64,000 nt of DNA from CAZUDO01 sp964618895 (GTDB taxonomy: Bacteria; Desulfobacterota; Binatia; DP-6): the NCBI GenBank assembly GCA_964618895.1, contig CAZUDO010000012.1, positions 1-64,000 on the forward strand, given 5' to 3'. Position 1 is the first letter of the stretch; the number at the start of each line of letters is the position of its first letter. Position numbers and translations under genes: made by a program. This document shows, one piece after another, positions 24,014 to 33,166 of this stretch. Under the pieces are notes generated by a model. The model saw nothing but the letters and a program-made list of their open reading frames with translations, searched no databases and was not told the origin of the DNA.

Positions 24014-26218
24014 CTACCGACACCGCACCCGCCGCGCATCCATCGCGCAGCGCGCCCCCAGCTCGCCGCCGAAGCATTGCCCGCCGATCACCAGCCGCGC
24101 CCCCAGCGTCGCATCGTCGAGCCCGTTGAAGACGACCCGCTGCCCGCGGAGCGCCACCTCGACGCTCCCGCCGCGCTGCCGGAGCTTCACCACCGTGAGC
24201 CCCGAGCCGCGCCGCTCGCGGTAGCTGAAGCCGGTGCGCGTCCGCCGCCAGTCGGGCGCACTGGCCGGCTGCGCCAGCGTCTCCGAGAACACCACCCCGC
24301 CGCCGTCGGTCAGCTCGACCGTCACCGGGTCACTCGTGTCCGGCGCCATCGGCGCCGACGGCGTGATCGATCCTGCGAGGGCGAACGTCCCGCTGCCCGG
24401 GCCGCGCACCTCGCGCTTGATGGTGAGCGTCCGGATGCCGAGGCCGGTCGCACTCCCGCCCCGACACGTTCCCGCCCGACACGTCCCGGTCGCACCGCAC
24501 GGGTCCGACGGGCTGGCGCACGGCGTCCCATCCGCCAGCGCCGCTCCGGCGACGCACGCCCCCGCCTGGCACGTGCTGGCGGCATGACACCCGTCGCCGT
24601 TCGCGCATGGCGTGCGGTCGGCCTGCCCGGCGCACGGGCCGCTGGCGACACCGCAGGTCTCGCGCTGGAACGGGTTCTCGTACGCGTACGGGGCCGCACC
24701 GGTGCCGCCGCCGGAGTACACGCCGTCGCTGAAGCACGCGTCCGCCACCCGTCCGAACGGCCCGGCGTAGGGCGTGAACGCGGTCGCGTACTCGATGCGG
24801 AAGACGATGCTGTCCTCGGTGAGCGCGCTCGAGCTGCCCTGCTTGCCGGCGACGTACAGTACCTGGCGCCCGAGCGGATCGGGGCCCTGCGCGAGCGCCA
24901 TGAAGGTGGTGGCGTTGATGGTATCGAAGTCGCCGTCGCCGTCCAGGTCGTAGCTCACGCCGAAGTCGCCGTCGCCGGTCGAGTCGTGGAACGCGACCGG
25001 CGGCACGCCGCCGGGATGGGGCAGGAAGCACGGCGCGTCCAGGTCCAGGCGATAGATGCGCGCGCTGTCGCGCAGCAGGTAGAACACGTCGCCGTAGAAC
25101 GCGGCCGGGTACGCCAGGCCGGTGTACGCGGCGATGCCGCTCACGGCCGGGTTCATGGCGTGGGTGGCGAGCGGCCGGCGCCAGGCCGGGTGGTTGGCGT
25201 ACACGTCGCCGGCGACGCGGCCGGTGAGACACGCGGCCACGCCCGAGGCCGCCACCGTGTCGCCCTCCAGGCAGGGCCAGCCGAGGTTGCTGCCGCGATC
25301 GACGACGTTGACCTCCGGCATCTGGCTGTCGCCGCGCTCCATGGCGTAGAGCTGCCCGGTGAGCGGATGCACCGCCAGGCCGGCGGGGTTCCGCATGCCG
25401 GCGCCGAACACGTAGGGCTGGCTCGGCAGCGGCGACGACGGCGCGGCCGTGCTGCCGTCGGCGGCCAGGCGCAGGATCTTGCCGGCGTGGTTCGGGGCGC
25501 CGTTGTGGGCGATCGTCCGCTCCGGGTAGAGGCTCGCGCCGAGACAGACGTTGGTGCACAGCGCCGTGTTCTCGCTCGACTGCAACGGGTCGGTGCCGAG
25601 GAGGACCTGCGCGTTCCAGCGCCCGCCGCCGCCGTTGTCGCCGACGCCCGCGTACAGACAGCCGTCGACACCGAAGGTCAGCGGCCCGCCGTTCCGGTTG
25701 GTGCTCTCGGCCGGCGGCTCGAGACCCATCTGCACCGTGCCGACGTACTCGCCGGCGCCGCTGGCGTTCTCTCGATAGACCCGGATGTGCTGGTTCACGT
25801 TCTCGTCGGTGGTGGTGAGATAGACGTACACCAGCTTCGAGGTCGGGAAGTCCGGCGCCAGCGCCAGCCCGAGCAGCCCTTCCTCAGCCGTGGTCGCGCG
25901 CACGCCGTCGACCGTCGCCCACACGCTGCCCTCGTCGAACACCGCGCCGTCGTTGCTGCGATACGCCCCGTAGACGCGGATCTCCGCCTGCCCCGGCGTG
26001 GTCCCGACCGTCTGCCCGAGCGCCTGCACGGCCACGAAGAGCCGGCCGTCCGGGGCGACCGCCATCGCCGATACCGGAAAGGCCGCGTGTGCGACCCCGA
26101 CGGCGCGAAACCCCGCTGTGCCGAGCGCAGCGGACGCGTCGCGTCCCGTGACCAGGAGTGCGGCGCAGACGAGCGCCATGGCTCCCCACCGCATCCATGC
26201 GCTTGCGACCCTCGACAT
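24014..26218 (-). CDS. Secreted PQQ-type sugar/sorbosone dehydrogenase-like beta-propeller protein
   Basis: A 734-residue exported protein. A signal peptide (WGAMALVCAALLVTG ending ASA) precedes a six-bladed propeller of the glucose/sorbosone dehydrogenase family (about 25-480). Markers are TTAEEGLLGLALAPDFPT, GGPLTFGVDGCLYAGVGDNG, and GMRNPAGLAVHPLTGQLY followed by a GSNLGWP segment. It continues with Cys-rich linkers (DRTPCANGDGCHAASTCQAG, GTCRAGTCRGG) and an unnamed C-terminal beta-domain. PQQ use is a family property and was not tested here. It is last in the order DUF1592-like cytochrome, DUF1501, dehydrogenase, with 10-base gaps, so the three are likely co-transcribed. Confidence 0.78.
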   Translation of the reverse strand: MSRVASAWMRWGAMALVCAALLVTGRDASAALGTAGFRAVGVAHAAFPVSAMAVAPDGRLFVAVQALGQTVGTTPGQAEIRVYGAYRSNDGAVFDEGSVWATVDGVRATTAEEGLLGLALAPDFPTSKLVYVYLTTTDENVNQHIRVYRENASGAGEYVGTVQMGLEPPAESTNRNGGPLTFGVDGCLYAGVGDNGGGGRWNAQVLLGTDPLQSSENTALCTNVCLGASLYPERTIAHNGAPNHAGKILRLAADGSTAAPSSPLPSQPYVFGAGMRNPAGLAVHPLTGQLYAMERGDSQMPEVNVVDRGSNLGWPCLEGDTVAASGVAACLTGRVAGDVYANHPAWRRPLATHAMNPAVSGIAAYTGLAYPAAFYGDVFYLLRDSARIYRLDLDAPCFLPHPGGVPPVAFHDSTGDGDFGVSYDLDGDGDFDTINATTFMALAQGPDPLGRQVLYVAGKQGSSSALTEDSIVFRIEYATAFTPYAGPFGRVADACFSDGVYSGGGTGAAPYAYENPFQRETCGVASGPCAGQADRTPCANGDGCHAASTCQAGACVAGAALADGTPCASPSDPCGATGTCRAGTCRGGSATGLGIRTLTIKREVRGPGSGTFALAGSITPSAPMAPDTSDPVTVELTDGGGVVFSETLAQPASAPDWRRTRTGFSYRERRGSGLTVVKLRQRGGSVEVALRGQRVVFNGLDDATLGARLVIGGQCFGGELGARCAMDARRVRCR

Positions 26219-26228
26219 GTGCCGGCCC

Positions 26229-27509
26229 TCAGGCGCCGATGATGGCGTTGAACGGGCGCACGGTGGGCAGGTACTCGTTCGCGTTGGCACCCATCAGCGT
26301 CATCACCCCCGCCACCAGGTTCTGCACGTCGATCACCTGTCCGGTGCTGTCGGGCCGGCCGGTGTCGAAGTTGACCTTGACGCCCTCCTGGTCGCCGTCG
26401 GTGCCACCGAGCACGCTGCCACCGCGCACGCGCTTGCCCACCAGGATCATCGACGTGACCGGGTGGTGGTCCTTGCCGAGGTCGCCGTTCAGCTGCGGCG
26501 TACGGCCGAACTCCGAGCAGTAGACGACGGTGGTCTCGTCGAGGAGACTCGCGCTGGCGATGCCGGGCTGTGCGGCCAGCCCCGCGATGAAGTCGTTCAG
26601 GAAGGTGAAGACGCGCTCCCAGCGGTCGTTCTGCTGGGTGTTGTCGCTATGCGTGTCGAAGCCGCCGGTCGTGCTCACGGTCGCGCTGGTCGACATGCCG
26701 GCCCGGAACGCCGTCGCCAGCGAGGTCGCGAGCTGCGTGCCGTTGCCGACGTTGCGCGGCAGCGAGCCCGCCGCGCGGGCGAGCTGCTCGCCGCGCGTGT
26801 TGGCCTCGCGAAAGGCCGCGAGCTTGCCGGTCACGGCGCCCGCGGCGGCGTGCATGCGCTCGCGCTCGAGCGCCTGCTGGATGTAGGCCTCCCCCAGCGC
26901 CGATACGCCGAGCTGCTGCACTTCGGGATCGGTGTGTCCGGGGATGCGGTTGTACGTGAGCGCAGCGCCAAGCTGCCCGCCGACGCGCCCCGAAAGGCCC
27001 GCGAACGGGCCGCCGAAGCTCGGCCCCGAGAGCAGCAGATGCGGCAGGGGCAGGTCGGGCCCGTTGTGGTGCGCCGACATCACGGAGAAGTCGGCGCGCG
27101 TCGGGTCCAGGTAGCCGGTGAGCACCAGCTGCGTGCTCTGGTCGTGCGACGTGGAGCGCGTGTTGACGCCGTTCACGATCGCCGCCCGGCTGGCCCACGT
27201 GTTGAAGAACAGGTCGACGGTCGGGCGTGTGACCGGATTCGACATGTAGGTCAGCCCGCTCACGGCCGTGATCTGCGACGGCGGCTGCCCGGGCACATCG
27301 ACGTCGATGCCATCGGTCGCATCGAGCGGGTCGTGCGCATCGAGCGTCTGGGTCGGATCCCAGCCCCCGTCGGCAAAGAAGGTGACCAGGAAGTGCGGAC
27401 TCCCGGCCGCTTCCGCGCGGCGTCCGAACGACAACGGCATCGACAGCACCGCCGCCGCCGACATCCCCAGCCGCAACACCGTGCGGCGCGAAACCTCATC
27501 CTTCCACAT
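26229..27509 (-). CDS. Second DUF1501 family protein
   Basis: A 426-residue DUF1501 member with an N-terminal twin-arginine-type signal (SRRTVLRLGMSAAAVLSMPL). It has the family blocks FLVTFFADGGWDPTQTLD, RSTSHDQSTQLVLTGYLDP, TGGFDTHSDNTQQ and VYCSEFGRTPQLNGDLGKDHH. It is about 85 residues shorter than the copy at 14518 but still has all the metal-type motifs. It sits 8 bases from the stop of the upstream diheme protein and 10 bases before the dehydrogenase gene. There is no DUF1800 partner here; its place is taken by the cytochrome protein. Confidence 0.85.
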   Translation of the reverse strand: MWKDEVSRRTVLRLGMSAAAVLSMPLSFGRRAEAAGSPHFLVTFFADGGWDPTQTLDAHDPLDATDGIDVDVPGQPPSQITAVSGLTYMSNPVTRPTVDLFFNTWASRAAIVNGVNTRSTSHDQSTQLVLTGYLDPTRADFSVMSAHHNGPDLPLPHLLLSGPSFGGPFAGLSGRVGGQLGAALTYNRIPGHTDPEVQQLGVSALGEAYIQQALERERMHAAAGAVTGKLAAFREANTRGEQLARAAGSLPRNVGNGTQLATSLATAFRAGMSTSATVSTTGGFDTHSDNTQQNDRWERVFTFLNDFIAGLAAQPGIASASLLDETTVVYCSEFGRTPQLNGDLGKDHHPVTSMILVGKRVRGGSVLGGTDGDQEGVKVNFDTGRPDSTGQVIDVQNLVAGVMTLMGANANEYLPTVRPFNAIIGA

Positions 27510-27517
27510 GGTTCCCC

Positions 27518-29893
27518 CTAGTAGAGCAGTATCCGCGGGCTGCGCAGCATGGCGGTGAGCATGCCGCGCCACGCGCGCTCGCCGGCCGTGCCCGGCACCT
27601 GGTTGCCGCCGGTGCCGCCCTGGGTCGCGTCGTTGTAGAGCGCCCGGTAGAGCTGGACCCAGTTGTCCACCTCGACCGCGTCGGTCGCCACGCGTTCGCC
27701 GTAGAGCCGGCGGACGAGCCGTACGACGTGCGCCCGCAACGCGGCCTCGTCGCCGGTCGGTGACTCGGCCCCGGTGACGCCGGCGAGGAGCACGCGCTGC
27801 CCGTCCGGCACGGCCAGGTCGGTCCGTACCACGTGATCGGCGGCCAGCGCCGCCAGCTTCCGCTGCACCATGGCGACGGTCGCGTTCAGGCTGTACGACC
27901 GGCCCGCCACGCTCACGCCGTTGATGCCGCCCAGGATGATCTTGAAGCCGTCCTCCTCTGTGCTGATTAGCGGCACCGGCGCGGTGCGCGGCGGATCGGA
28001 CTCGGGATCGGTGTCGTCCTGGTCATCGTCCGGCTCGCGCGTCCACACGAAGCCGGTCAGGTCCTCTACCAGCCGTTCGAGGCGTTCCGGCGAGGCGCGC
28101 CGCACCCACTCCGCATTGTGGTCCACCGGCCGGCCGCGGTACGCGTCGGACAGCATCCAGCGCCGCACCAGGGCGCGGTAGTTGTACCCGTCCTCGGCCG
28201 CCCAGCGCTGCGCCACGTCGGCGGCGGTGGTCAGCTCCTGTGTGGTCTTGGGATCGCGCAGGAAGAGGAGCTTGAAGGCGCGCTTGGTCTGGCACTCGGC
28301 GAACTTCTCGTGCGCCACCAGCAGGCGGCCCATGTCGCGGATGTCGGTGCCGGGCACGCCGTACACGGACGGCGGGCGCCGGTTGGCCCGGCGCCAGCGC
28401 TCCGGATCGCCGTTGTAGAAGTCGGTGCCGTCGCCGTTGCCCTCGAGCGCCTGGGCGTTGTCCATCGGGAAGAGGAACGACGCCAGCGGGTCCAGGCGGT
28501 CGTGACAGGCTTTGCAGTCGGGCCGCGTCGTGACCGCGTTCAGCACCGCGTTGGGGTCGTTGTTGTCGACATCGCGCGTCACGTCGACCGGCGTGTCGAG
28601 GAAGTTGTAGCAGTGGAACATGATCGACACCCGGTTGGCGCGCCGGCGGTTCTTGTTCGTGTTGTTGGTGTCCCACACCTGGTAGAAGGCGCTGGTCGAC
28701 AGGAGGCCGGCGTGCGGGCGGCCGTCGGTGTAGTGCGTCGGCTGCCAGGCGGTGCCCACCACCGGGTCCATCGGGAAGGGCATGCGGTTCGGATCGCGCT
28801 GGAGGAGCGCGTTGGCGACCGTGTAGTCGGCGGTGCCCATCTCGCTGAACGGCCGGTCGGTACCGACGATGTACGCGATCAGCTCGAGCGCCTCGGCGTA
28901 GATCGCCCAGGTCTCGTCGCGCGACTCGTCGGAGAAATCCTCGCGCCGGACGAGGAGCGCGTCGTCGTAGAGGTCCTTCACCTGCTCGAGAAACGCGGCG
29001 CTGTGCAAGTAGCCGTCGACGAGCCCGGCATAGGTGTCGGGATCCGCCTCGATGCGGTCCAGGTCGGCGAGCGACGGACGCGCGCCGCGGAGGTCCATGG
29101 ACGCCCGCACCAGCAGCTCGCCCGGCGCCATCGCCACCATCGGCGTGCCCGGATCCCCCGTGCACTGCGTGCCGGCGGCGACCGCCTGCGCCCAGCGCTC
29201 GAGGATCTGCGCCTGCTCGCTGCCGGGCTGGATCTGCACCCCGCCGCCGTGCGGCAGCAGGTTCTGCGGCTTCCTCAGGAGGCGCGACTCGGACGGCGCC
29301 TGCCGGTCGATCTGCGCATCGACGCTCTCCTGGGTGGCGATCGGGTCGCTCGCCGTCACCCGGAACGCCGTCGCCTGCGCCGACCCGCCGGCGGAGTGGC
29401 AGTTGGAGCAGATGGGCTGCAGCACGCGCCCCATCACCTGGCCGGTGAAGTACGAGCTGTCGCACGTCTCCGGCGGATTGGGCGGCGGCTGCACCACCCG
29501 GCGCGTGAGGACCAGCATCCCCCTGGCGCGGCCGCCCGGGCCGGCCAACCGGGCCTTGCCCCGGAGGACAGTCTGGCCCTTGCGCTTGCCCTTCCACTTG
29601 AACTGCGTGCCGGCGCTGTTCGAGCCGAGGAGCGACACCTTGCCGCCGCGTGCCTGGCCGTTGACGTAGTAGATGCCGGCCAGCGCCGCCGCCGGCGCAT
29701 CGACCGCGAACGTCCCGGTGAGCGCCGCGCTCGCTTGCGAGAGTGCCCCGGCGAGCGTCGCCGCGCCGGCCTTGCCCATGGTCAGGTTGCCATCGTACGA
29801 CGCCGTCAGGTCGGCGCGCGCCGTGCCGGCCGTCAGCGCGATCAGCATCGCACTCCTGACCGCGAGTTCCCCGATCCGCCGCATTTTCGTCAT
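27518..29893 (-). CDS. Secreted diheme cytochrome-like protein (DUF1592/DUF1588-type)
   Basis: A 791-residue protein. After a signal peptide (LAVRSAMLIALTAGTARA) comes an unnamed N-terminal beta-domain (about 30-140). A cytochrome-type module with CSNCH follows near residue 165 and a second CxxCH (CKACH) near residue 455. The segments ELLVRASMDLRGARPSLADL, RANRVSIMFHCYNFLDTP and DPLASFLFPMDNAQALEG resemble DUF1549/1592/1588-like proteins of planctomycete secreted clusters. The C-terminal SPERLERLVEDLTGFVW and MLTAMLRSPRILL parts agree with this. The heme sites would sit outside the cytoplasm. First gene of the operon with DUF1501 and the dehydrogenase. Confidence 0.7.
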   Translation of the reverse strand: MTKMRRIGELAVRSAMLIALTAGTARADLTASYDGNLTMGKAGAATLAGALSQASAALTGTFAVDAPAAALAGIYYVNGQARGGKVSLLGSNSAGTQFKWKGKRKGQTVLRGKARLAGPGGRARGMLVLTRRVVQPPPNPPETCDSSYFTGQVMGRVLQPICSNCHSAGGSAQATAFRVTASDPIATQESVDAQIDRQAPSESRLLRKPQNLLPHGGGVQIQPGSEQAQILERWAQAVAAGTQCTGDPGTPMVAMAPGELLVRASMDLRGARPSLADLDRIEADPDTYAGLVDGYLHSAAFLEQVKDLYDDALLVRREDFSDESRDETWAIYAEALELIAYIVGTDRPFSEMGTADYTVANALLQRDPNRMPFPMDPVVGTAWQPTHYTDGRPHAGLLSTSAFYQVWDTNNTNKNRRRANRVSIMFHCYNFLDTPVDVTRDVDNNDPNAVLNAVTTRPDCKACHDRLDPLASFLFPMDNAQALEGNGDGTDFYNGDPERWRRANRRPPSVYGVPGTDIRDMGRLLVAHEKFAECQTKRAFKLLFLRDPKTTQELTTAADVAQRWAAEDGYNYRALVRRWMLSDAYRGRPVDHNAEWVRRASPERLERLVEDLTGFVWTREPDDDQDDTDPESDPPRTAPVPLISTEEDGFKIILGGINGVSVAGRSYSLNATVAMVQRKLAALAADHVVRTDLAVPDGQRVLLAGVTGAESPTGDEAALRAHVVRLVRRLYGERVATDAVEVDNWVQLYRALYNDATQGGTGGNQVPGTAGERAWRGMLTAMLRSPRILLY

Positions 29894-30186
29894 CACGCAC
29901 CGCCCCCCGCCACCCGGCCGCTGTCCGTTTCGGACCGGGCGTCGAAATTGTCCCGAGACCCGTATCAACGCGACGCTCGCGTTCGTCGTCCCACGCAGCA
30001 CGCAGCGCGCAGAAGGACATGCCGGCTGCGTATCGCGGCGCGCGAACTCCGCGTCTCTGCTGCGTTTCTGCACATCATGCTGGCCCTCGTCGGCATCACC
30101 GGAAGCAACCGTCGTACCGTCGGGGTGCTGTGCGTTGCGCGCTCCGCGGCCGTCCACACATGCGCAGCAGCGGGCGCCGCGTGGCG
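29894..30186. other. Gap between two same-strand secreted-protein genes
   Basis: No gene, repeat or clear terminator is seen in these 293 bases. They presumably hold the promoter of the cytochrome operon, but no convincing -35/-10 pair was found on the minus strand. Confidence 0.35.
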
Positions 30187-31743
30187 CTACGGCAGGGTCC
30201 AGCGGCGGCCGCGCGTGCGGAACGTGCCGGTGGCAACGAAGCGCTCGGTGCCGAGGACGAGGCCGATGGTGACGGTTGGATCGTCGAGCGCGGGGAGGAC
30301 GAGGCGCATCCCGCGGAGCGTGAGCGTGCCGTCGGGCTTCACCGCGATGCTGACGGCGCTGCCGGCGAGGTCACCATGCGCGAACAGCATGTCGCGGACG
30401 CCGGGCTGCAGCTCGCGGAGCGATCCGCACAGCACGACGCCGTTTCCGTCCGCCACCACAAGTGACGCCGGGCCGGGGCCCGGCACGACCGGCAGCCGTC
30501 CCGCCACGCGCAGGCGCGTGCGGGTAGCGGGCAGGACGATGCTGGAGCGGCCCAACTCGAAGGCACGCGCCTGACAGTCGGGGTCGGCGGCGTCGACCAG
30601 GCCGTTCTGGTCGTCATCGAGGCAGTTGCCGCAGTCGGCCTCGACCCCGGTATCGCGCGGCCCGCTCGGCGTGCAGGTGCTGTCGCACCCGTCGCCGTCG
30701 GTGGCGTTGCCGTCGTCGCACTGCTCGCCGGCGTCGAGCACGCCGTCGCCGCACGCGGTGGCGCTCACGGCCAGCGTCCAGCCGTTGAGGGTGCCGCGGT
30801 TGCCGCCGGTGTCGTCAACCACCGTCAGCGTCCAGGTGCCGTTCGGATCCTCACCCAGGAACGCGGCCAGCGCGCCCTCGCCCGCGACGCTGGTGAACGC
30901 CGTGCCACTGGTGGGGAGCGGAGTATCGCTCGCCGGGGTACCGGCCTGGTCGTCGAAGGTCGTCCCCACGTAGAGGTCGTCGTTGCCGCCGCCGACGTCG
31001 GTCACCAGCGCGATCTGCCGGCCGCTCGGCGACGTCAGGAACAGATCGATGTCGGCCGCGTTCGGGTGCCGGATGTCGACGGTCACGTTCACGTCGAAGG
31101 CGCGGGGGCCGAGGCTGCTCACGCCGACCGTGGACGTGCGCCCGCCCGCGTTGCCGTCCGGGAGCGGTCCCCCAGTGCCGGCGAACGTGGCCGGCGCGTG
31201 CGCCTGGAAGCCGGGCAGGACCGACAGCGTCAGCGACCAGCTGCGGAGCGTGCCGCTGTTCCCGCCTGCGTCGTCGACGATCACCAGCGCCCACGGTCCG
31301 TTGGCGGGCTCGCCGGCGAGCGCACCGAGCGCTTCTTCGGGTTGGAGCGTCCCCACCGCCACCAGGTCGGTGAAGGTGACGTTCCGCACTGCGGGCGCGG
31401 GGGTGCCGGGTGCCTGGTCGTCGAACGTGACGCTGGCGAAGACGTTGTCGTTGGCGCCGCCGTTGTCGGTGGTGAGCGTGATCGTGGTGCCGTTGGGCGA
31501 GACCAGCGAGATGTCGAGGTCGCTCGCCTGCGTGTGGGGCAGGTCGAGGGTCACATCCACATCGACCACCCGCCCCGGCATGTCCTCCACCGTGAGCACC
31601 GCCACGAGCGCTGCGCCGTCGGACACCTGCGCAGCGTCCGTGCTGGTGTAGGTGCGGGTGACGAGCCCCGCGAAGGGTGGCGCAGCTCCGTACACGGCGC
31701 TCGCCATGAAGAGCGCCACACCCGCCACCAGCGTCCGTCCCAT
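30187..31743 (-). CDS. Secreted protein with two proprotein-convertase P-domains and a DUF4215 Cys repeat
   Basis: A 518-residue exported protein with a signal peptide (LVAGVALFMASAVYGA) and a GGAGG site before the ATG. Two P-domain beta-sandwiches follow, about 45-180 (LDLPHTQASDLDISLVSPNG, WALVIVDDAGGNSGTLRSW) and 195-335 (IRHPNAADIDLFLTSPSG, WTLTVVDDTGGNRGTLNGW). Then a DUF4215 repeat (CGDGVLDAGEQCDDGN, DGDGCDSTC) and an unnamed C-terminal beta-domain complete the protein. P-domains normally assist proteases or mediate binding; no protease domain is present. It is probably a surface or adhesion protein. It diverges from the split CoA-transferase pair. Confidence 0.8.
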   Translation of the reverse strand: MGRTLVAGVALFMASAVYGAAPPFAGLVTRTYTSTDAAQVSDGAALVAVLTVEDMPGRVVDVDVTLDLPHTQASDLDISLVSPNGTTITLTTDNGGANDNVFASVTFDDQAPGTPAPAVRNVTFTDLVAVGTLQPEEALGALAGEPANGPWALVIVDDAGGNSGTLRSWSLTLSVLPGFQAHAPATFAGTGGPLPDGNAGGRTSTVGVSSLGPRAFDVNVTVDIRHPNAADIDLFLTSPSGRQIALVTDVGGGNDDLYVGTTFDDQAGTPASDTPLPTSGTAFTSVAGEGALAAFLGEDPNGTWTLTVVDDTGGNRGTLNGWTLAVSATACGDGVLDAGEQCDDGNATDGDGCDSTCTPSGPRDTGVEADCGNCLDDDQNGLVDAADPDCQARAFELGRSSIVLPATRTRLRVAGRLPVVPGPGPASLVVADGNGVVLCGSLRELQPGVRDMLFAHGDLAGSAVSIAVKPDGTLTLRGMRLVLPALDDPTVTIGLVLGTERFVATGTFRTRGRRWTLP

Positions 31744-31918
31744 GCCGACCTCCGGAAGCAGGCGCCGTGCCCGCGCGCGGGCCACGTCGGGCAGTCATCA
31801 CGCGCCGCCGCCGGCATCGCGCCGTCGCCGGCGCGCCGAGATTGCAACGCAGCGCGCGGCAGTGCGCGCCGCCGGCCCGCAGTTGACACCTCGACCTCCA
31901 CCCGGGTACGCGAACGCC

Positions 31919-33166
31919 GTGTTCCTGCCACTGACCGACACCCGTGTGCTCGATTTGACCGGCGAGCCCGGCTTCCTCGCCGGCAAACTCCTGGGCGAGC
32001 TCGGTGCCGACGTGGTGAAGATCGAGCCGCCGGCCGGCGACCCGGCGCGCCGGCGGGGACCGTTCCTGGGCGACGCCGAGGATCCCGAGCGCTCGCTCCT
32101 CTGGCTGGCGCTCAACACCTCCAAGCGCGGCATGACGCTCGACCTCGCCCGCCCGCGCGGCCGCGAGCTGTTCCACACCCTCGCCCGGCAGGCCGACGTG
32201 GTGCTCGAGACCGAGGCCCCCGGGGCGCTCACCGCCCGCGGGCTCGGCTGGGAGACGCTGCACGCCGACAACCCGCGTCTCGTCCTGGCATCGATCACGC
32301 CGTTTGGACAGACGGGGCCGTACGCCGGGCGCCGCGGCTCGGATATCACCGTCCTCGCCCGCAGCGGCAATCTGCTCGCGACCGGCGACCCCGACCGCGC
32401 GCCACTGCGCTGCACGCTGCCGGTGTCCTACTACCACGGCAGCCTCGAGGCGGCGCTCGGCGTCGTGTTCGCGCTGACGGCGCGCGAGGCGACCGGCCAG
32501 GGCCAGCACGTCGACGTGTCCCTGCAGGAAGCGATGGTCATGCCCAACATGGCCACCGCCGCCATGTTCAAGATGACCGGCAACCGCGGCGGCCGCGCCG
32601 GCGCTTTCACCCGCCAGGAGAAGAGCGTGGCGCGCGAGATCTGGCCGTGCCGGGACGGCTTCGTGTCGTTTGCGCTGCGCGGCGGCCCGGCGCGGGTTCC
32701 CGGCCTGATCGCGATGGTGCGCTACATGGACGAGCACGGCATGGCCTCCGTCACGCTCAAGGCACGCGACTGGAAGGCCCACAACCTGAACCTGCTCACG
32801 CAGGCCGAGGTAGACGCGCTGTCGCAGGAGTGCGGCGCCTTCTTCCTCACCAAGACGGCGGCCGAGCTGTACGCCGCCGCCTGCGACCGCAACCTGATGC
32901 TCGCGCCGATCAACACGCCGCGCGAGATCACCGCCTCGCCGCAGCTGGCGGCACGCGGCTTCTTCGTGGACATCGACGATCCCGGCCGCGGCCGGCTCCG
33001 CTATCCCGGCAACTGGGCGCTCGCCACCACGCCCGGCGCCCGAACCGAGCCGATCGGCATCCGCCGGCCCGCGCCGCGCCTCGGCGAGCACACCGCCGAC
33101 GTGCTGGGCGATCTGGGCTTCGGTGCCGCCGACGTGGCCCGCCTGCGCAGCGAGAGCGTCGTATGA
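31919..33166 (+). CDS. CaiB/BaiF CoA transferase, subunit lacking the catalytic Asp
   Basis: A 415-residue class III CoA transferase starting at a GTG (VFLPLTDTRVLDL). Typical blocks are GKLLGELGADVVKIEPPAGD, LASITPFGQTGPYAGRRGSD and the GQGQHVDVSLQEA motif. In the segment where the catalytic Asp forms the acyl anhydride, this protein reads LPVSYYHGSLEAA, with Tyr at the Asp position. It is therefore probably a non-catalytic or structural subunit. It overlaps the next CoA-transferase gene by four bases (ATGA). That gene keeps the Asp, so a heteromeric enzyme is likely. Substrate unknown. Confidence 0.85.
   Translation: MFLPLTDTRVLDLTGEPGFLAGKLLGELGADVVKIEPPAGDPARRRGPFLGDAEDPERSLLWLALNTSKRGMTLDLARPRGRELFHTLARQADVVLETEAPGALTARGLGWETLHADNPRLVLASITPFGQTGPYAGRRGSDITVLARSGNLLATGDPDRAPLRCTLPVSYYHGSLEAALGVVFALTAREATGQGQHVDVSLQEAMVMPNMATAAMFKMTGNRGGRAGAFTRQEKSVAREIWPCRDGFVSFALRGGPARVPGLIAMVRYMDEHGMASVTLKARDWKAHNLNLLTQAEVDALSQECGAFFLTKTAAELYAAACDRNLMLAPINTPREITASPQLAARGFFVDIDDPGRGRLRYPGNWALATTPGARTEPIGIRRPAPRLGEHTADVLGDLGFGAADVARLRSESVV

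Noticed and set aside
31880..31912. TTGACA-like -35 upstream of the CoA-transferase pair
   Set aside because: The only -10 candidate (TACGCG, 18-base spacing) is poor and would overlap the start region. Not enough to call.
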